Positions 25,478-35,936 of a stretch of 64,000 nucleotides of DNA are shown here, one piece after another. Source of the stretch: a virus. Position 1 is the first letter of the stretch. Every line of letters begins with the position of its first letter. The notes under the pieces are model-generated. The model had not been told where the DNA came from. It did no database searches and saw nothing but the letters and a program-made list of their open reading frames with translations. The stretch is taken from positions 1 to 64,000 of IMG/VR virus record IMGVR_UViG_3300010883_028422; one strand, 5' to 3'. Position numbers and translations under genes: made by a program.

Positions 25478-28400
25478 ATGCCTAAATCCAAGTATCCAAC
25501 TCAACTCGATACATCTATAGAGATACCGGTTGTTCGGGATAATATTTTAGAAATCGGCTCTGATGCTTTGAATAGCATTCGCTCTGCTATATTTCAAATA
25601 GAAAGAACTCTCGGTATAAACCCGCAGGGTGCAGTCGGAAACACTGTTGCTGACAGGCTTAATAAGGTTGTTGACGGCAATGGAAATATACTAAAAGAGG
25701 CGCTAAGCAGGGCCAATATAGTATCTGGGCCGATATCAGATTCTGATATTTCAAAGACAGCAGCTATAAGCGAGGCGAAATTAAATTTAAATTTTCCAAC
25801 TCAACTATTGCAAGATGAAATATCATATATTAATTCGCAAATAGATAAAGTAATAGCGCTTGTTGATGAGATAAATATAACGCTATCTGCGCATATAAAT
25901 CCGTTTGCCATAAATAGGCACCCCGCAACCGCAATATCTGTAGAGGGTGTTGGTGTAATTCCAAGTGACGAGGGAACAAGGCTACTTGTTGATGGGTCCG
26001 TACAGTCTATATTTGAGTTGCTTTATAATGCGCATATAAATTACACAGGCAGCACGATATCTGATGAGAACAATTCTCATCTTGCAAATCAAATATTTTT
26101 TGATACCAGCGGTTCTATATCCTCAATGACGGATGCAGGTGATGTGCAAGAGGTGATTGAAGATTTAGCCGCCTCAATGCTTAATTTTGAAATAAATCAT
26201 CAAGACTTATTTCATTCGAATGGGATATTAAGATTTGGAAGATCTGAGGATCCGGCGTTTAGTGGCGATGGAGTTGAGGTCTACTCTGAAATTTATGCAG
26301 GCTATATAAAGACTACTCTTGATGGACATAAGATATCAAAAATTACAATGTTTGATACGGTGGATTCTGTTGACTTTAATCCTGAGAGATCAGATGTCAT
26401 TAGCGTATCTGATGGAGATTTAGAGAAAGAGATGCAGATAGAGTCTATTGCTCTTTCTTTGGATGGCTCAGAGATTGACTCTATAAATGTTTTTGGTGAG
26501 TTCATTGACGATTCAACTGATGCTGCTGTAATTAGCGTAGTTAGAAATATAAATCAAAAAGTAAAGGATTCGGGGCTCTTGTGTACTGCGGGAGAGGTTG
26601 CTAATGATACATCTTCGTATGTCATACGTGTTGCGAATCCAAATTCGGTTTCAATAATATCATCTGGATTAAATCCTGAGGCATTTACATCTTCAGTTAG
26701 ATATATTTCATTATCAATAGATAACGGCGTTAATATATCAGTAGACTTATATGAAGCTAGTGAGGCAAGGCAGACTATAGACACTGTCGTTGCAAGAATA
26801 AACGAACAGGCCGTAGAGGAACACTGGGATATATTGGCGTACAGAGTTGATATAGAAAATGTAACTTCTGAAATTGCAATAGTTCATAACCTTCCGGATA
26901 CCGATACCTTTAGTCACACGCTAAAGGTAAAGAGATCTCCGCTTGATAATGCCATAGACAGTGCTGGTTTTGTATATATAGAAGATAAAGAGATTGTTGC
27001 AGAATTTGGAACAGACTATTATATACAAGGAAGATCTTATAATGGTCTTAGAGAAAAGGTTCTTACTTTTGATATAAGCTTTACTACTGGCGAAAGAATT
27101 ATTTATGCCGGAAGCTCTGCGGTCAACTTTGAAGAGTCCGGATTGTCTGCTGGTGATACAGTAACTATAAGCGGATCTTCTGATGATGATGGCTCGTACA
27201 TGGTGACCGGTGTGCGTGAAAACCAGATTGAGCTAGATATTGGACAGCTGCCTAGCGGCTTTACATCGCCAAGCTCTCTTGGAGAGACTTATTTATTTTG
27301 CTATGATAATAACTTATCTTTAGTTAATTTTAATTTTGATGCAATATCTACAACATTTGGCGCAATGCTTTTTGATGTTTTTATGAACATAGACCAGCAC
27401 ATTTTTGCCGCAAAAAGGCTAGAATACAGTGTTGTTAATTTTTCATCTCAATCCTTGATTGAAATAGTTGATTTTGATGGTGAGCTTAGAAATGATGACT
27501 CTATGAGCCTAAGTGTTTATAGCGACCCGATTGATGGAGAGTTATACGCAAGTCTTGATGGTGGTGATTCAATTAGAATAACTGGTATGAATAGCGATGT
27601 TTATTTATTATCAGGAGCAAGAAACATTAAATTAAAGATTTTATTTAAAGATGAAGACTTAATTAATGCATATATAGCTGCAAATGGCGACATATCTACA
27701 GATATTTTTTGTTATTCCCCAATAAATATTGACTACAATCTTCTTTTGTCCAGAGTTGCATTTGGTAACTTCAAAGGAAGGGTCATCGGTGGGCATGGTG
27801 CAAATTCAACACGGTCTATATCAAAATTAGAACGCGGAACAGTCGGCGTTAAAGATATTGGCACATCTGTAAAACACAAGCTGCTGGAGCAGCCAATATA
27901 TGATATAAGGTCCAATGGCGTTATACATGGCCTTGGGGTTAGCAACATACAAAAAACAACCGCTGATGGCTTTCACTTTTATACATTTGACCTCGAAAGA
28001 GGGGTGGCATATGTTATGGGTGAAAGGTTTGAGTTGGAATCTGCAACAATTATAACAGACATACCGTCTGATGGCTCGGTTGATAAATTTTTTATATTTA
28101 TAGATGAGTATGGAAATGTAAGGTTTGAAAAGGCAGATCCCGCGTGTAGTTCGCCAACAGGTGATTCTGAAGTTTGCATACTTGCGGTAATGGAAGATGA
28201 CGGAGTAACTGCAACCGCAATAGACTTGAGATTATTTATTAATGACTTAGACTTAAAAGTTCTTAACTCAATCACCGTAAGTCCGCAGCCAGGCATGGGG
28301 CACTTTAGCGAAATTGGTCCTGCTATAAAATATGCAAAGAGATTCTCTGAGATATTTCCAAATGCCGGTGTTCCAACGGTTCATTTAAAATCTGGAGTTC

Positions 28401-30616
28401 ACAAGGTTGTTATAGATACGGGGGTTAATCTGGCTGACCATACTTCTGCTGATAGCAAACAGGCATCATCAGATTATGGAGCTTGGATAAATTTTCCCGT
28501 AAATATAACCGGAGAGGGGCACTCAACGGTCTTGGATATGATCAAGATATATAGTGACCAAGGCGAAGAGAGTGATGATAGGGCTAATTCTGGCAACCCT
28601 GACCATGATTCTTTTTTATATATTGCCGGCCCGGGATTAACTTCTACGCCAGATGGAAATTCTGATGTGCTAAGCAGTGGCTTTGTAACTCTAAGCAACT
28701 TTAGAATGAGACTCTGTGCGTTGCTTCTTCTAGATCCAAGCGTCAAAGATGGCGATGGGAATAAGCTTAACTGGGGAGTTAAAGTTGATAATGTAATATT
28801 TGATCAATCGGAAAAGTCCGGTTGGGGACAATATAATCGAGGAGTAGCGTTAACCCATGTAGATACGGCGTCGTCCACCATAGGGTCTGGCAATATAGCG
28901 ATATCAAATTGCGAATTTTTAAACTCACACATACATACTAACAATTGGGACGCCGCTGATCATAGAAATATAAGTATTTTAAACAATACCTTTAGAGGAT
29001 CTGGAGACGGGGCGGAAGATGGCGAAGACCATTATGCTGTTTACGTAGCAGGAGCTGGCCATATTTTTGATTGCGCAGATGTCGCAGCAGAAAATAATAT
29101 ATACTTCATAGGAAATGTTATTGCTGATAATCATGGTTTGACCACGCCTTATATTGATTCAGGAGGAGTTCACCCTTGGGGTGATAGGGTGAGCAGAAAC
29201 TTTATTGTCGGCGGAAGTGTTGGGATTGGAACATCTACTCCGGATGAGCTTTTGCATGTGCACTCAGAGACTGGGTCTGCGTTTATAAAATTAAGTGCAG
29301 ACCCGGATGACGATCCTGCTGGTGAGGCTTTAAATGTAGGAGTAATATTTGAACAAGATGGGGGCAATACTACGGGTGAGGTGAGGCTTGAGGGCGCAAC
29401 TGGTGCAACGTATACCGGCTCATATCAAAATGCATTATGCATAAACAAAACTGGTGGTTCTGATAATAAAGTCCAGATTGGTGCTAGTAATAGCATGGTC
29501 CTTACTGTGACAAACGATAGTGTTGGAGTCGATACAACTGCTCCTACGCGCGCGCTAGATGTTGATAAAGGCACCACAAGGTCAACTGTTTTTTATAGTA
29601 ATTCAATTGCTGGTGTTGGTGGGGTGAGCGATCTACGCAGTATCAATATGGCCGCTGGCGAGAATGGGGATTCACACAGTAGACTCTTTATAGCTGATAA
29701 CTCGGGTGACCAGGATATGGTCGTCACCAATACTAGCTATATATCACCATGCGTTGGGTTTCTTGGATGCACCGATCATGGAAATGCACACATTCAAACG
29801 GGCACTACAGCGATTATTGCATATCAACCAGCCCTCACTCTTTCTGATGATATACAAACCTCAGCAATTACTGCCACCGGACTCGTACAGGCATTGATAT
29901 GGGGCCAGTTTCTCGGAGAGCGCTGGCCTGATGATGGAATGAACCTCATCGTTGGAACGGGTAAGTATGGTGATATTTTTTATAGAGTAAGTGGTGATGG
30001 TCTTGGCGGATATAGTGTAACAAATTCTTTTACCGGCTCTCATGATACAGTATGCCCAAAGAGGGGACTTTCATCAGGCCTTATAGTGGAGTCAACCGGA
30101 GAGGTTTGGGGTAAGTTAGCAACAGGTTCTGGTGGCGGACGGTATGACGTGGGGCTTCCAAAAACTAGAATTTCAAAAACAAATGGCTCAAGAACAGTTT
30201 TTGGAGTCACAGGTGTTGATCCAAAGGAGAGCGTTCTTGCTGAAGATGATTCTGATGCTGCTGAGTTATATAAATCTGTTCCGAATCCAAACTTCGGCAA
30301 AGCGCTGCGAGGATGCTTTTCTGGTTATGCTAAAAATTTTGGTGTAAAAGATAACGAAATGCACATATCTGTTATGGCCCTGGGAGAGGGGGTTGTTTGG
30401 GTTACAAATATTAATGGCGAGATACAAAATGGTGACTATATAGAGTCATCGGTTATCCCTGGCCATGGAAGGCTTCAGGATGATGACATAATGAGATCAA
30501 GAACTGTGGCGAAGTGCACTGAGAGCATAGACTGGAATTCTATTACAGACACTATAGAGTATGAGGGTAAGCTATATAAAAAACATCTTACCTGCGCAAC
30601 CTTTCATTGCGGTTAA
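25478..30616 (+). CDS. Giant fibre protein A (with C-terminal chaperone-type module)
   Basis: This gene encodes 1,712 residues. The N-terminal 150 residues are closely similar to the next gene. Long beta-rich repeats follow (for example GSSDDDGSYMVTGV near 565), then a pectate-lyase-like right-handed beta-helix at about 1130-1225 with repeated N-I-S-I strands. The fibre motif SVGIGTSTPDELLHV lies near 1247, with a second copy-like stretch at about 1350. The last 90 residues (VWVTNINGEIQNGDYIESS ... YHCG-type end, here FHCG) resemble C-terminal chaperone/trimerisation modules of phage fibres. The beta-helix and binding modules suggest host receptor binding. A GGTGGAG site lies 4 bases before the ATG. 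Confidence 0.75.
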   Translation: MPKSKYPTQLDTSIEIPVVRDNILEIGSDALNSIRSAIFQIERTLGINPQGAVGNTVADRLNKVVDGNGNILKEALSRANIVSGPISDSDISKTAAISEAKLNLNFPTQLLQDEISYINSQIDKVIALVDEINITLSAHINPFAINRHPATAISVEGVGVIPSDEGTRLLVDGSVQSIFELLYNAHINYTGSTISDENNSHLANQIFFDTSGSISSMTDAGDVQEVIEDLAASMLNFEINHQDLFHSNGILRFGRSEDPAFSGDGVEVYSEIYAGYIKTTLDGHKISKITMFDTVDSVDFNPERSDVISVSDGDLEKEMQIESIALSLDGSEIDSINVFGEFIDDSTDAAVISVVRNINQKVKDSGLLCTAGEVANDTSSYVIRVANPNSVSIISSGLNPEAFTSSVRYISLSIDNGVNISVDLYEASEARQTIDTVVARINEQAVEEHWDILAYRVDIENVTSEIAIVHNLPDTDTFSHTLKVKRSPLDNAIDSAGFVYIEDKEIVAEFGTDYYIQGRSYNGLREKVLTFDISFTTGERIIYAGSSAVNFEESGLSAGDTVTISGSSDDDGSYMVTGVRENQIELDIGQLPSGFTSPSSLGETYLFCYDNNLSLVNFNFDAISTTFGAMLFDVFMNIDQHIFAAKRLEYSVVNFSSQSLIEIVDFDGELRNDDSMSLSVYSDPIDGELYASLDGGDSIRITGMNSDVYLLSGARNIKLKILFKDEDLINAYIAANGDISTDIFCYSPINIDYNLLLSRVAFGNFKGRVIGGHGANSTRSISKLERGTVGVKDIGTSVKHKLLEQPIYDIRSNGVIHGLGVSNIQKTTADGFHFYTFDLERGVAYVMGERFELESATIITDIPSDGSVDKFFIFIDEYGNVRFEKADPACSSPTGDSEVCILAVMEDDGVTATAIDLRLFINDLDLKVLNSITVSPQPGMGHFSEIGPAIKYAKRFSEIFPNAGVPTVHLKSGVHKVVIDTGVNLADHTSADSKQASSDYGAWINFPVNITGEGHSTVLDMIKIYSDQGEESDDRANSGNPDHDSFLYIAGPGLTSTPDGNSDVLSSGFVTLSNFRMRLCALLLLDPSVKDGDGNKLNWGVKVDNVIFDQSEKSGWGQYNRGVALTHVDTASSTIGSGNIAISNCEFLNSHIHTNNWDAADHRNISILNNTFRGSGDGAEDGEDHYAVYVAGAGHIFDCADVAAENNIYFIGNVIADNHGLTTPYIDSGGVHPWGDRVSRNFIVGGSVGIGTSTPDELLHVHSETGSAFIKLSADPDDDPAGEALNVGVIFEQDGGNTTGEVRLEGATGATYTGSYQNALCINKTGGSDNKVQIGASNSMVLTVTNDSVGVDTTAPTRALDVDKGTTRSTVFYSNSIAGVGGVSDLRSINMAAGENGDSHSRLFIADNSGDQDMVVTNTSYISPCVGFLGCTDHGNAHIQTGTTAIIAYQPALTLSDDIQTSAITATGLVQALIWGQFLGERWPDDGMNLIVGTGKYGDIFYRVSGDGLGGYSVTNSFTGSHDTVCPKRGLSSGLIVESTGEVWGKLATGSGGGRYDVGLPKTRISKTNGSRTVFGVTGVDPKESVLAEDDSDAAELYKSVPNPNFGKALRGCFSGYAKNFGVKDNEMHISVMALGEGVVWVTNINGEIQNGDYIESSVIPGHGRLQDDDIMRSRTVAKCTESIDWNSITDTIEYEGKLYKKHLTCATFHCG
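25781..25846 (+). repeat. Perfect 66-bp repeat, copy 1
   Basis: These 66 bases are identical to 30932-30997 at every position, including all third codon positions. They encode residues 102-123 of fibre protein A (LNLNFPTQLLQDEISYINSQID region). The flanking codons differ by synonymous and other changes. Confidence 0.95.
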
Positions 30617-30628
30617 AGAGGAACTAGA

Positions 30629-33600
30629 ATGCCAAAATCAAATTATCCAAATAAGCTAGACACTTCGGTAGAGATACCGGTTGTGCGTGATAATATAACG
30701 GAGATTGGCTCTGACGTTCTTAATAGCTTAAGGTCTGCTATATTTAATATAGAGAGAGCTCTTGGCATAAACCCGCATGGTGCCGTTGGTGGAACTGTAT
30801 CATCAAGGATATCAAGGTCTCTTGATGACACTGGAAATATAAAAAAAGAAGCTCTTGACCGCGCAAATGTGCTTTCTGGTCCATTATCAGATTCTGACGT
30901 ATCTCTTACGGCAGCAATAAAAGAATCTAAGTTAAATTTAAATTTTCCAACTCAACTATTGCAAGATGAAATATCATATATTAATTCGCAAATAGATGAT
31001 ATTATAAATAAGATACAAGAGCTAAATGCAATAATAGCTACACACATTCATCCTGATGCAATAGGTAGTCATAAAGCATCAGCGATATCCGTAGAGTCGA
31101 GTCCCAATAATCCTAGTGACACTTCAACAAACTCTCTTGGTACGAATGATCTGCAGGAAGCTTTAAAGACATTGTATGATAATCATATAAATTATACAGG
31201 CTTGAATATAAGTGAGACAAATAACTCACATCTTGCAAATCAAGTTTATTATAATAATGAAGATACAAAAGGCATTCTGTCAGACCTCGACGTTCAGTCA
31301 GCGATTACAAGCCTATCTCTGCTCGGCGCGCAGGGAATAAGGGACTTTGTCTTAAATTTAAGCTCAAATGGGATTGTTAGAGCAGGTTCTGTTTCAAATC
31401 AATACTTACAGAGTGACCTTGGCGAAGTTATAATTGACGAAACTCCTATAACATATTTTTATAATTTTGATTCTACGACAAGTATTATGATTCCGGAACA
31501 TCCAATTCCAAACGAAAGTATATCAGAATTTGATGTTCTTACTATATCTAATGCGACAAATTCTGATGATGACGGAAATTATAAAATAAAATCTGTAACC
31601 ATCAATGCATCACTTGAGGTTACAAATATAGAGATTTATGGAATTTTAAATTCTGATTCAGAATCTGGCACGATAGGTGTTGTTACAAAAAATATTTATT
31701 CTCCATATAATGAGAATGGGCTAAACTGTGCTGTTAGGCCGAGGTCACTAAAGACGAACACCCCGGACGTTCAAGTCGCAAACCCAAACTCTGCTACAGT
31801 TATTTCATCAAGAATATCTCCACAGTCGCTCACGGTGGACAATCATGTATTTTCCATATCTATTGATTCTGGAGATTTTATAGATATAGAAACCTATGAC
31901 GAAACAGCAAGTGAGCAAACTTTATCTTCTGTTATACATAAAATAAATACTCAGTTTGTAAGCATGCATTTGAATTGCCTCGCATATAGGCTCAGGGTTG
32001 GCATGTGCTATGAGCTTGCGATATCTCATAATATTCCAAACATGGGCAGTGATCTTAAGAGGAGGATTATAACTGTAAAATCTGCAGACTCTCTTGATGG
32101 GTTAGCCGTTCTTGGTATGTTTGGGCTAAATGAGGTTGAGCATGTTGGTAGGGCGTCTAATGCGTATCACATAAATGGATACATACATTCAGATTTTGGA
32201 AGAATACAGTTCCTCACATCAGATGACTTAACGATGACAACAGGAACTACGAGGCTTGCTTTTGTGTCTGAGGCTGGCGCTCTGGAATACGATGTAAGGG
32301 TCGGAGATATTTTAGTTATAGATGGATCTTCTGAATCATCAGATGATGGAACCTATAGAATAAAGACTTTAAATGAATCATCTATATATGTTGATGATAG
32401 TTCTGTTGCATTTTCAGGTGAATTAGAGCGTGATACTTCTGTTGTATATATAATACGGTGCACAATTCCCGTTGGAGAAATGACATTTACAGAGGCCGTT
32501 CTTCCGGATGGAACAATCCTTTTTGATGGATTTTTGGATGAAGAAAAGAACGTATTTTTCAAAAAGAGAATGGAGGTTGATGGGGACTTGGTCGTAACAG
32601 GGTTTGTTGTTGGTGTAGTTGATGTGTCAAGAAACTTTATAAAAGCTGATGAAGAAGCAACGTTAAAAGTTTATCCTGATAGCACCATGGATCTTGAGGG
32701 CCCGCTTGGCATGCGCGGGCCAAAGGTATTCGCCGGTAGTAGCGGGGAGTACAAGGTATATTCCGCTGATGGATTGTCATATATAGTTGTTCATGTCCAT
32801 ACGACCAGTGCACCTCCTGTCGAAATGACAGTGACTCTTCATGGGTTTGACGAGATCATGGGTGGTGCTCTTTGGCTTTGCAGAGGTATGTTCTCTAATT
32901 CCTTGGGGTATGTTATCGGCCATGTTGATGGAGACCAGTGGGTGCCGACCGTTATAGACAAGAGGGCTACGGGCACTGTTGATGACACGATTATAAGTGA
33001 AAATATATTAGAAAGATATATACAGGGGCCAAGAAACGAGCTTCGTGGATCTGGAGTTATAAGGGGCCTTGAGATAACAAATCATACTAGTCATGCAGAT
33101 TTGCTTGATGACGGCGTTACTGTCGATTCATATCAGACTGTTGATATATCTGCTGGAGTTGCAGTTGTTAATGGAATAAGAATTGAGTTTGTTGGTGCAA
33201 ATAGTTATAGGGTAAATTTAACTGATGACTTTTATATCGCGATGGATGCATATGGATGTATAATATATGCACCTCCGACACCACCCGCACCTGTAAAATT
33301 TCCATTTAAAGATGTAAATGTTGCACTTTTAGCGCATGTAGATATTTCTGAATTTTTAGCTACAGACTTAAGATTATTTGTTGACCATATTGATTATAAG
33401 TATCTTGGAGATGTTACTGTTTCAAATGACCAGAGGTTTAGCCACTTTACAAATATACACAAAGCTGTAGATTACGCCAGGATGTTTTCTAAAATATTTC
33501 CAGACATGGGCACCCCAACTATTTTTGTAAAAGAAGGAGAGTACGAGGTAGAGGAGACGATCTTTTTAGATTTTGACTTAACTTTTCGTGGAGCAGGACC

Positions 33601-34177
33601 TCAGACTATACTAAAAAGATCTGCTGATTTTGGACTCCTCGGCTCTTCCCCGGAATGGGCTGCAAATGAAGTTATTGTGCTTGGAGCAAAGTATGATAGC
33701 TCCGGATCTCATGCGGCAGATGACATCGCAGGCGGAATAACCCTGCAAGATTTCTCTTATTATGGCCTATCTGGAGAGACTGGAGGAGATTGCACGATAC
33801 AAATTAGGCATGATACGACTGTTAATTCCGATAGTCACTTTTTTGTTATTAAAGGAATTCGATTTATTGCAGCAGATGATTATCTGCTAGACCTAGACCC
33901 ACTGGTAAGCGTTCCAAACGAAATGCCAATTCATATTGGCGCAGATGATTCTGGTAGCTTTGAAAATATTCTAATAGAAGGCTGTTATTTTGATGGTATG
34001 GGCTATATGGAGGGAGTTGTGTATTTGAACTCTGATAATGATTATAGAAATATAAATGTTGTTGGTAATATTTCAAGAAGGACAATCGACCCTGCATTTG
34101 GTATGATTATAACATCAGCTGCAGGCATAACCACATCTGGTGTGCAAGAAGTCTCCAACGTTATTGACTATGTGTAG
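30629..34177 (+). CDS. Giant fibre protein B (paralogue of fibre A)
   Basis: This gene encodes 1,182 residues. It is homologous to fibre A along most of its length: N-terminal 150 residues, the middle (NPNSATVISSRISPQSL versus NPNSVSIISSGLNPEAF in A) and the pre-helix segment (YARMFSKIFPDMGTPT versus YAKRFSEIFPNAGVPT). It ends right after the beta-helix region and lacks the VGIGT modules and the C-terminal chaperone-type module of A. It may form a proximal fibre segment, an alternative fibre, or a complex with A. An AGAGGA site lies 6 bases before the ATG. The gene starts 12 bases after the stop of A, so it arose by tandem duplication. Confidence 0.75.
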   Translation: MPKSNYPNKLDTSVEIPVVRDNITEIGSDVLNSLRSAIFNIERALGINPHGAVGGTVSSRISRSLDDTGNIKKEALDRANVLSGPLSDSDVSLTAAIKESKLNLNFPTQLLQDEISYINSQIDDIINKIQELNAIIATHIHPDAIGSHKASAISVESSPNNPSDTSTNSLGTNDLQEALKTLYDNHINYTGLNISETNNSHLANQVYYNNEDTKGILSDLDVQSAITSLSLLGAQGIRDFVLNLSSNGIVRAGSVSNQYLQSDLGEVIIDETPITYFYNFDSTTSIMIPEHPIPNESISEFDVLTISNATNSDDDGNYKIKSVTINASLEVTNIEIYGILNSDSESGTIGVVTKNIYSPYNENGLNCAVRPRSLKTNTPDVQVANPNSATVISSRISPQSLTVDNHVFSISIDSGDFIDIETYDETASEQTLSSVIHKINTQFVSMHLNCLAYRLRVGMCYELAISHNIPNMGSDLKRRIITVKSADSLDGLAVLGMFGLNEVEHVGRASNAYHINGYIHSDFGRIQFLTSDDLTMTTGTTRLAFVSEAGALEYDVRVGDILVIDGSSESSDDGTYRIKTLNESSIYVDDSSVAFSGELERDTSVVYIIRCTIPVGEMTFTEAVLPDGTILFDGFLDEEKNVFFKKRMEVDGDLVVTGFVVGVVDVSRNFIKADEEATLKVYPDSTMDLEGPLGMRGPKVFAGSSGEYKVYSADGLSYIVVHVHTTSAPPVEMTVTLHGFDEIMGGALWLCRGMFSNSLGYVIGHVDGDQWVPTVIDKRATGTVDDTIISENILERYIQGPRNELRGSGVIRGLEITNHTSHADLLDDGVTVDSYQTVDISAGVAVVNGIRIEFVGANSYRVNLTDDFYIAMDAYGCIIYAPPTPPAPVKFPFKDVNVALLAHVDISEFLATDLRLFVDHIDYKYLGDVTVSNDQRFSHFTNIHKAVDYARMFSKIFPDMGTPTIFVKEGEYEVEETIFLDFDLTFRGAGPQTILKRSADFGLLGSSPEWAANEVIVLGAKYDSSGSHAADDIAGGITLQDFSYYGLSGETGGDCTIQIRHDTTVNSDSHFFVIKGIRFIAADDYLLDLDPLVSVPNEMPIHIGADDSGSFENILIEGCYFDGMGYMEGVVYLNSDNDYRNINVVGNISRRTIDPAFGMIITSAAGITTSGVQEVSNVIDYV
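30932..30997 (+). repeat. Perfect 66-bp repeat, copy 2
   Basis: This is identical to 25781-25846, in the same reading frame and the same position of the paralogous gene. Confidence 0.95.
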
Positions 34178-34208
34178 GCTGATATGTCTATAAACAATAG
34201 AGGTTCTA

Positions 34209-34697
34209 ATGTCAGATAATAATAGAGCTGAATCTGCAATTGATATGATTTTTAACTTATCGAGTCAGATTGAGCTTTTAGATAAAAAACTAACGGTTAT
34301 TGACTCAAATTTAAAATTATTAAACAATAAAGTTTCAAAACTATCAAAGCAAGAGCAGGGAAGACCTCTTGCTTTGAATGTAGACAGAGATTTCAAAAAT
34401 AATTCTGATAATGTAATTGTAGATGACGAAGCAGGGCCCAATGGGCTGATTCTCGGAAATGTGTCAGTATTTGGACATATAATAGGTGGAAATAAAAAAC
34501 CAATAAGTGATGTATTTGTAACCCTGTATGATTCAAAAAACAAATTAATAAAAGATATATCAAGCAATAAAGATGGATTTTGGTCAGTAAGACTTCCTTC
34601 GGGAGATTATTCGGTTAAGTATGAGATAGAAGGGTATAAGGATATTAAGCGTAAATTTGAATTAAAAGACAATATGAAAAGGTATGAGGTAAAGTGA
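34209..34697 (+). CDS. Small structural protein with coiled coil and carboxypeptidase-regulatory-like domain
   Basis: This gene encodes 162 residues. An N-terminal coiled coil (about 13-52) is followed by a polar linker and a beta-sandwich at about 85-155 (GHIIGGNKKPISDVFVTLYD ... KDGFWSVRLPSGDYSVKYEI). That pattern (G.I....PI.....TL.D......DG.W...LP.G.Y.V.YE..GY) is typical of CarboxypepD_reg/CNA-B-like domains, which appear in many phage structural proteins. It may cap or link fibres at the baseplate. An AGAGG site precedes the ATG. Confidence 0.6.
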   Translation: MSDNNRAESAIDMIFNLSSQIELLDKKLTVIDSNLKLLNNKVSKLSKQEQGRPLALNVDRDFKNNSDNVIVDDEAGPNGLILGNVSVFGHIIGGNKKPISDVFVTLYDSKNKLIKDISSNKDGFWSVRLPSGDYSVKYEIEGYKDIKRKFELKDNMKRYEVK

Positions 34698-35041
34698 TGT
34701 TTTCTTTGAAAATTTTTAATAAAATAGATAATAGATCTGGTAACTTTAACGAGACATTAAAAACAATTCTTGGGATTTTAAATTCAAAATTAAAAAAACC
34801 AACAAAAGTTATTTCTGATAAAAATTGTATAGAAGTTACATTTGGCTCCTCTGAGTGGCCCATAAATGATGGGATAGTTACTGAGTTAGTTATTAAAAAA
34901 ACATTATTTATTAATAATGATGATTTAAAAGATAGGCAGAAACTTGATGCTTATATCTCCGAAATAAGAGGCTTTTGTGATGGTGCAACAAGCATAGAGA
35001 ATGTTGAATATCTTCCTTTGCATTTTAGAGAGCAAGCTTAA
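34697..35041 (+). CDS. Unknown small structural-region protein
   Basis: This gene encodes 114 residues. The ATG at 34697 shares a base with the TGA of the previous gene (TGATG); the GTG at 34694 is a less likely start. Mixed alpha/beta, no recognised family. The arrangement (helices with KTILGILNSKLKKPTK, then beta strands) recalls small neck/tail-completion proteins. Next to the probable tail terminator gene, so likely a tail or neck component. Confidence 0.5.
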   Translation: MFSLKIFNKIDNRSGNFNETLKTILGILNSKLKKPTKVISDKNCIEVTFGSSEWPINDGIVTELVIKKTLFINNDDLKDRQKLDAYISEIRGFCDGATSIENVEYLPLHFREQA

Positions 35042-35056
35042 TATAAGGGGTTAATA

Positions 35057-35863
35057 ATGTCAGATGTTCAAAACTTGCCAGGAACAGGTATCCGTGGCGA
35101 ACACAGAGTTTATTCTGATTTCTTTTCTGATAATAATATTATTCAGCAAACAGCAATCGTTGCGCCAAAAAGCCTTCTCATAGACGGGCTCAGAAGTGTT
35201 TTTAGAAATGATAATATTTTTACATATCGTGCCGATGAATATGGGTATCCACTAACTGTTGACTTGACAGGTGGAGATATAGATTCTGAAGACACCACAA
35301 AAATATTAATATCCGACGCATATAGATATGATGTAAAGTTTTTTCCTGCTATAATTATAAAGTCATCTGGTGGCACATACAAGCCATTATCGTTTAATCA
35401 AAATATGACATATAGATACAGAAGGGAGGCGGTTACGGATGAGTATGGTGCGACAAGGGTTGTTAGCACACCAACTCACAGGGTGTATTCCGGCTTTTGG
35501 GATATGAATTTTGAAGTCGGAATATATTCGGAAAGTTACTCTGAGCTGGAGGAGTTGGTGGACATAGTATCAATAGCTCTTCAGTACACACTTTGGAATG
35601 ATTTAAGAGAAAATGGTTTATTTATAAAAAGATTAAGCATTGGCGCTGAATCTGCCGAGCCATATGCTAATGACTATATATATAGTCAGAATATATCTAT
35701 AAACACTCATAGTGAGTGGAGAGTTGAAATTCCGCTGGATAATGTGATAGAAAAATTGGTGTTTTATTTTGATTCCGTTATGCACCCAATACCGGGTCAA
35801 AAAGATGAGGCGGACATGCTTAGTTTGAATTACAATGACATATTACAATTATCAGAAATATAG
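35057..35863 (+). CDS. Probable tail terminator / neck protein
   Basis: This gene encodes 268 residues. The central part (about 125-185) has a pattern of strands and a helix (GFWDMNFEVGIYSESYSEL ... LVDIVSIALQYTLWNDLRE) like tail-terminator or tail-completion proteins, in which a beta-sheet is followed by a helix with EL..LVD..S..L. It lies immediately before sheath and tube genes, where tail-completion genes commonly sit. It would cap the tail and contact the neck. An AAGGGG site lies 6 bases before the ATG. Family not proven. Confidence 0.5.
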   Translation: MSDVQNLPGTGIRGEHRVYSDFFSDNNIIQQTAIVAPKSLLIDGLRSVFRNDNIFTYRADEYGYPLTVDLTGGDIDSEDTTKILISDAYRYDVKFFPAIIIKSSGGTYKPLSFNQNMTYRYRREAVTDEYGATRVVSTPTHRVYSGFWDMNFEVGIYSESYSELEELVDIVSIALQYTLWNDLRENGLFIKRLSIGAESAEPYANDYIYSQNISINTHSEWRVEIPLDNVIEKLVFYFDSVMHPIPGQKDEADMLSLNYNDILQLSEI

Positions 35864-35936
35864 AAAATGATTTTAAAAAACAAACTACTAATAATAATAA
35901 CTCAAATGAGTTATGTATTGAATCGGAGGATGATAG

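Noticed and set aside
25781-30997. The 66-bp repeats as a mobile element or CRISPR-type repeat
   Set aside because: They are in frame, at matching positions in paralogous genes, and there are only two copies.
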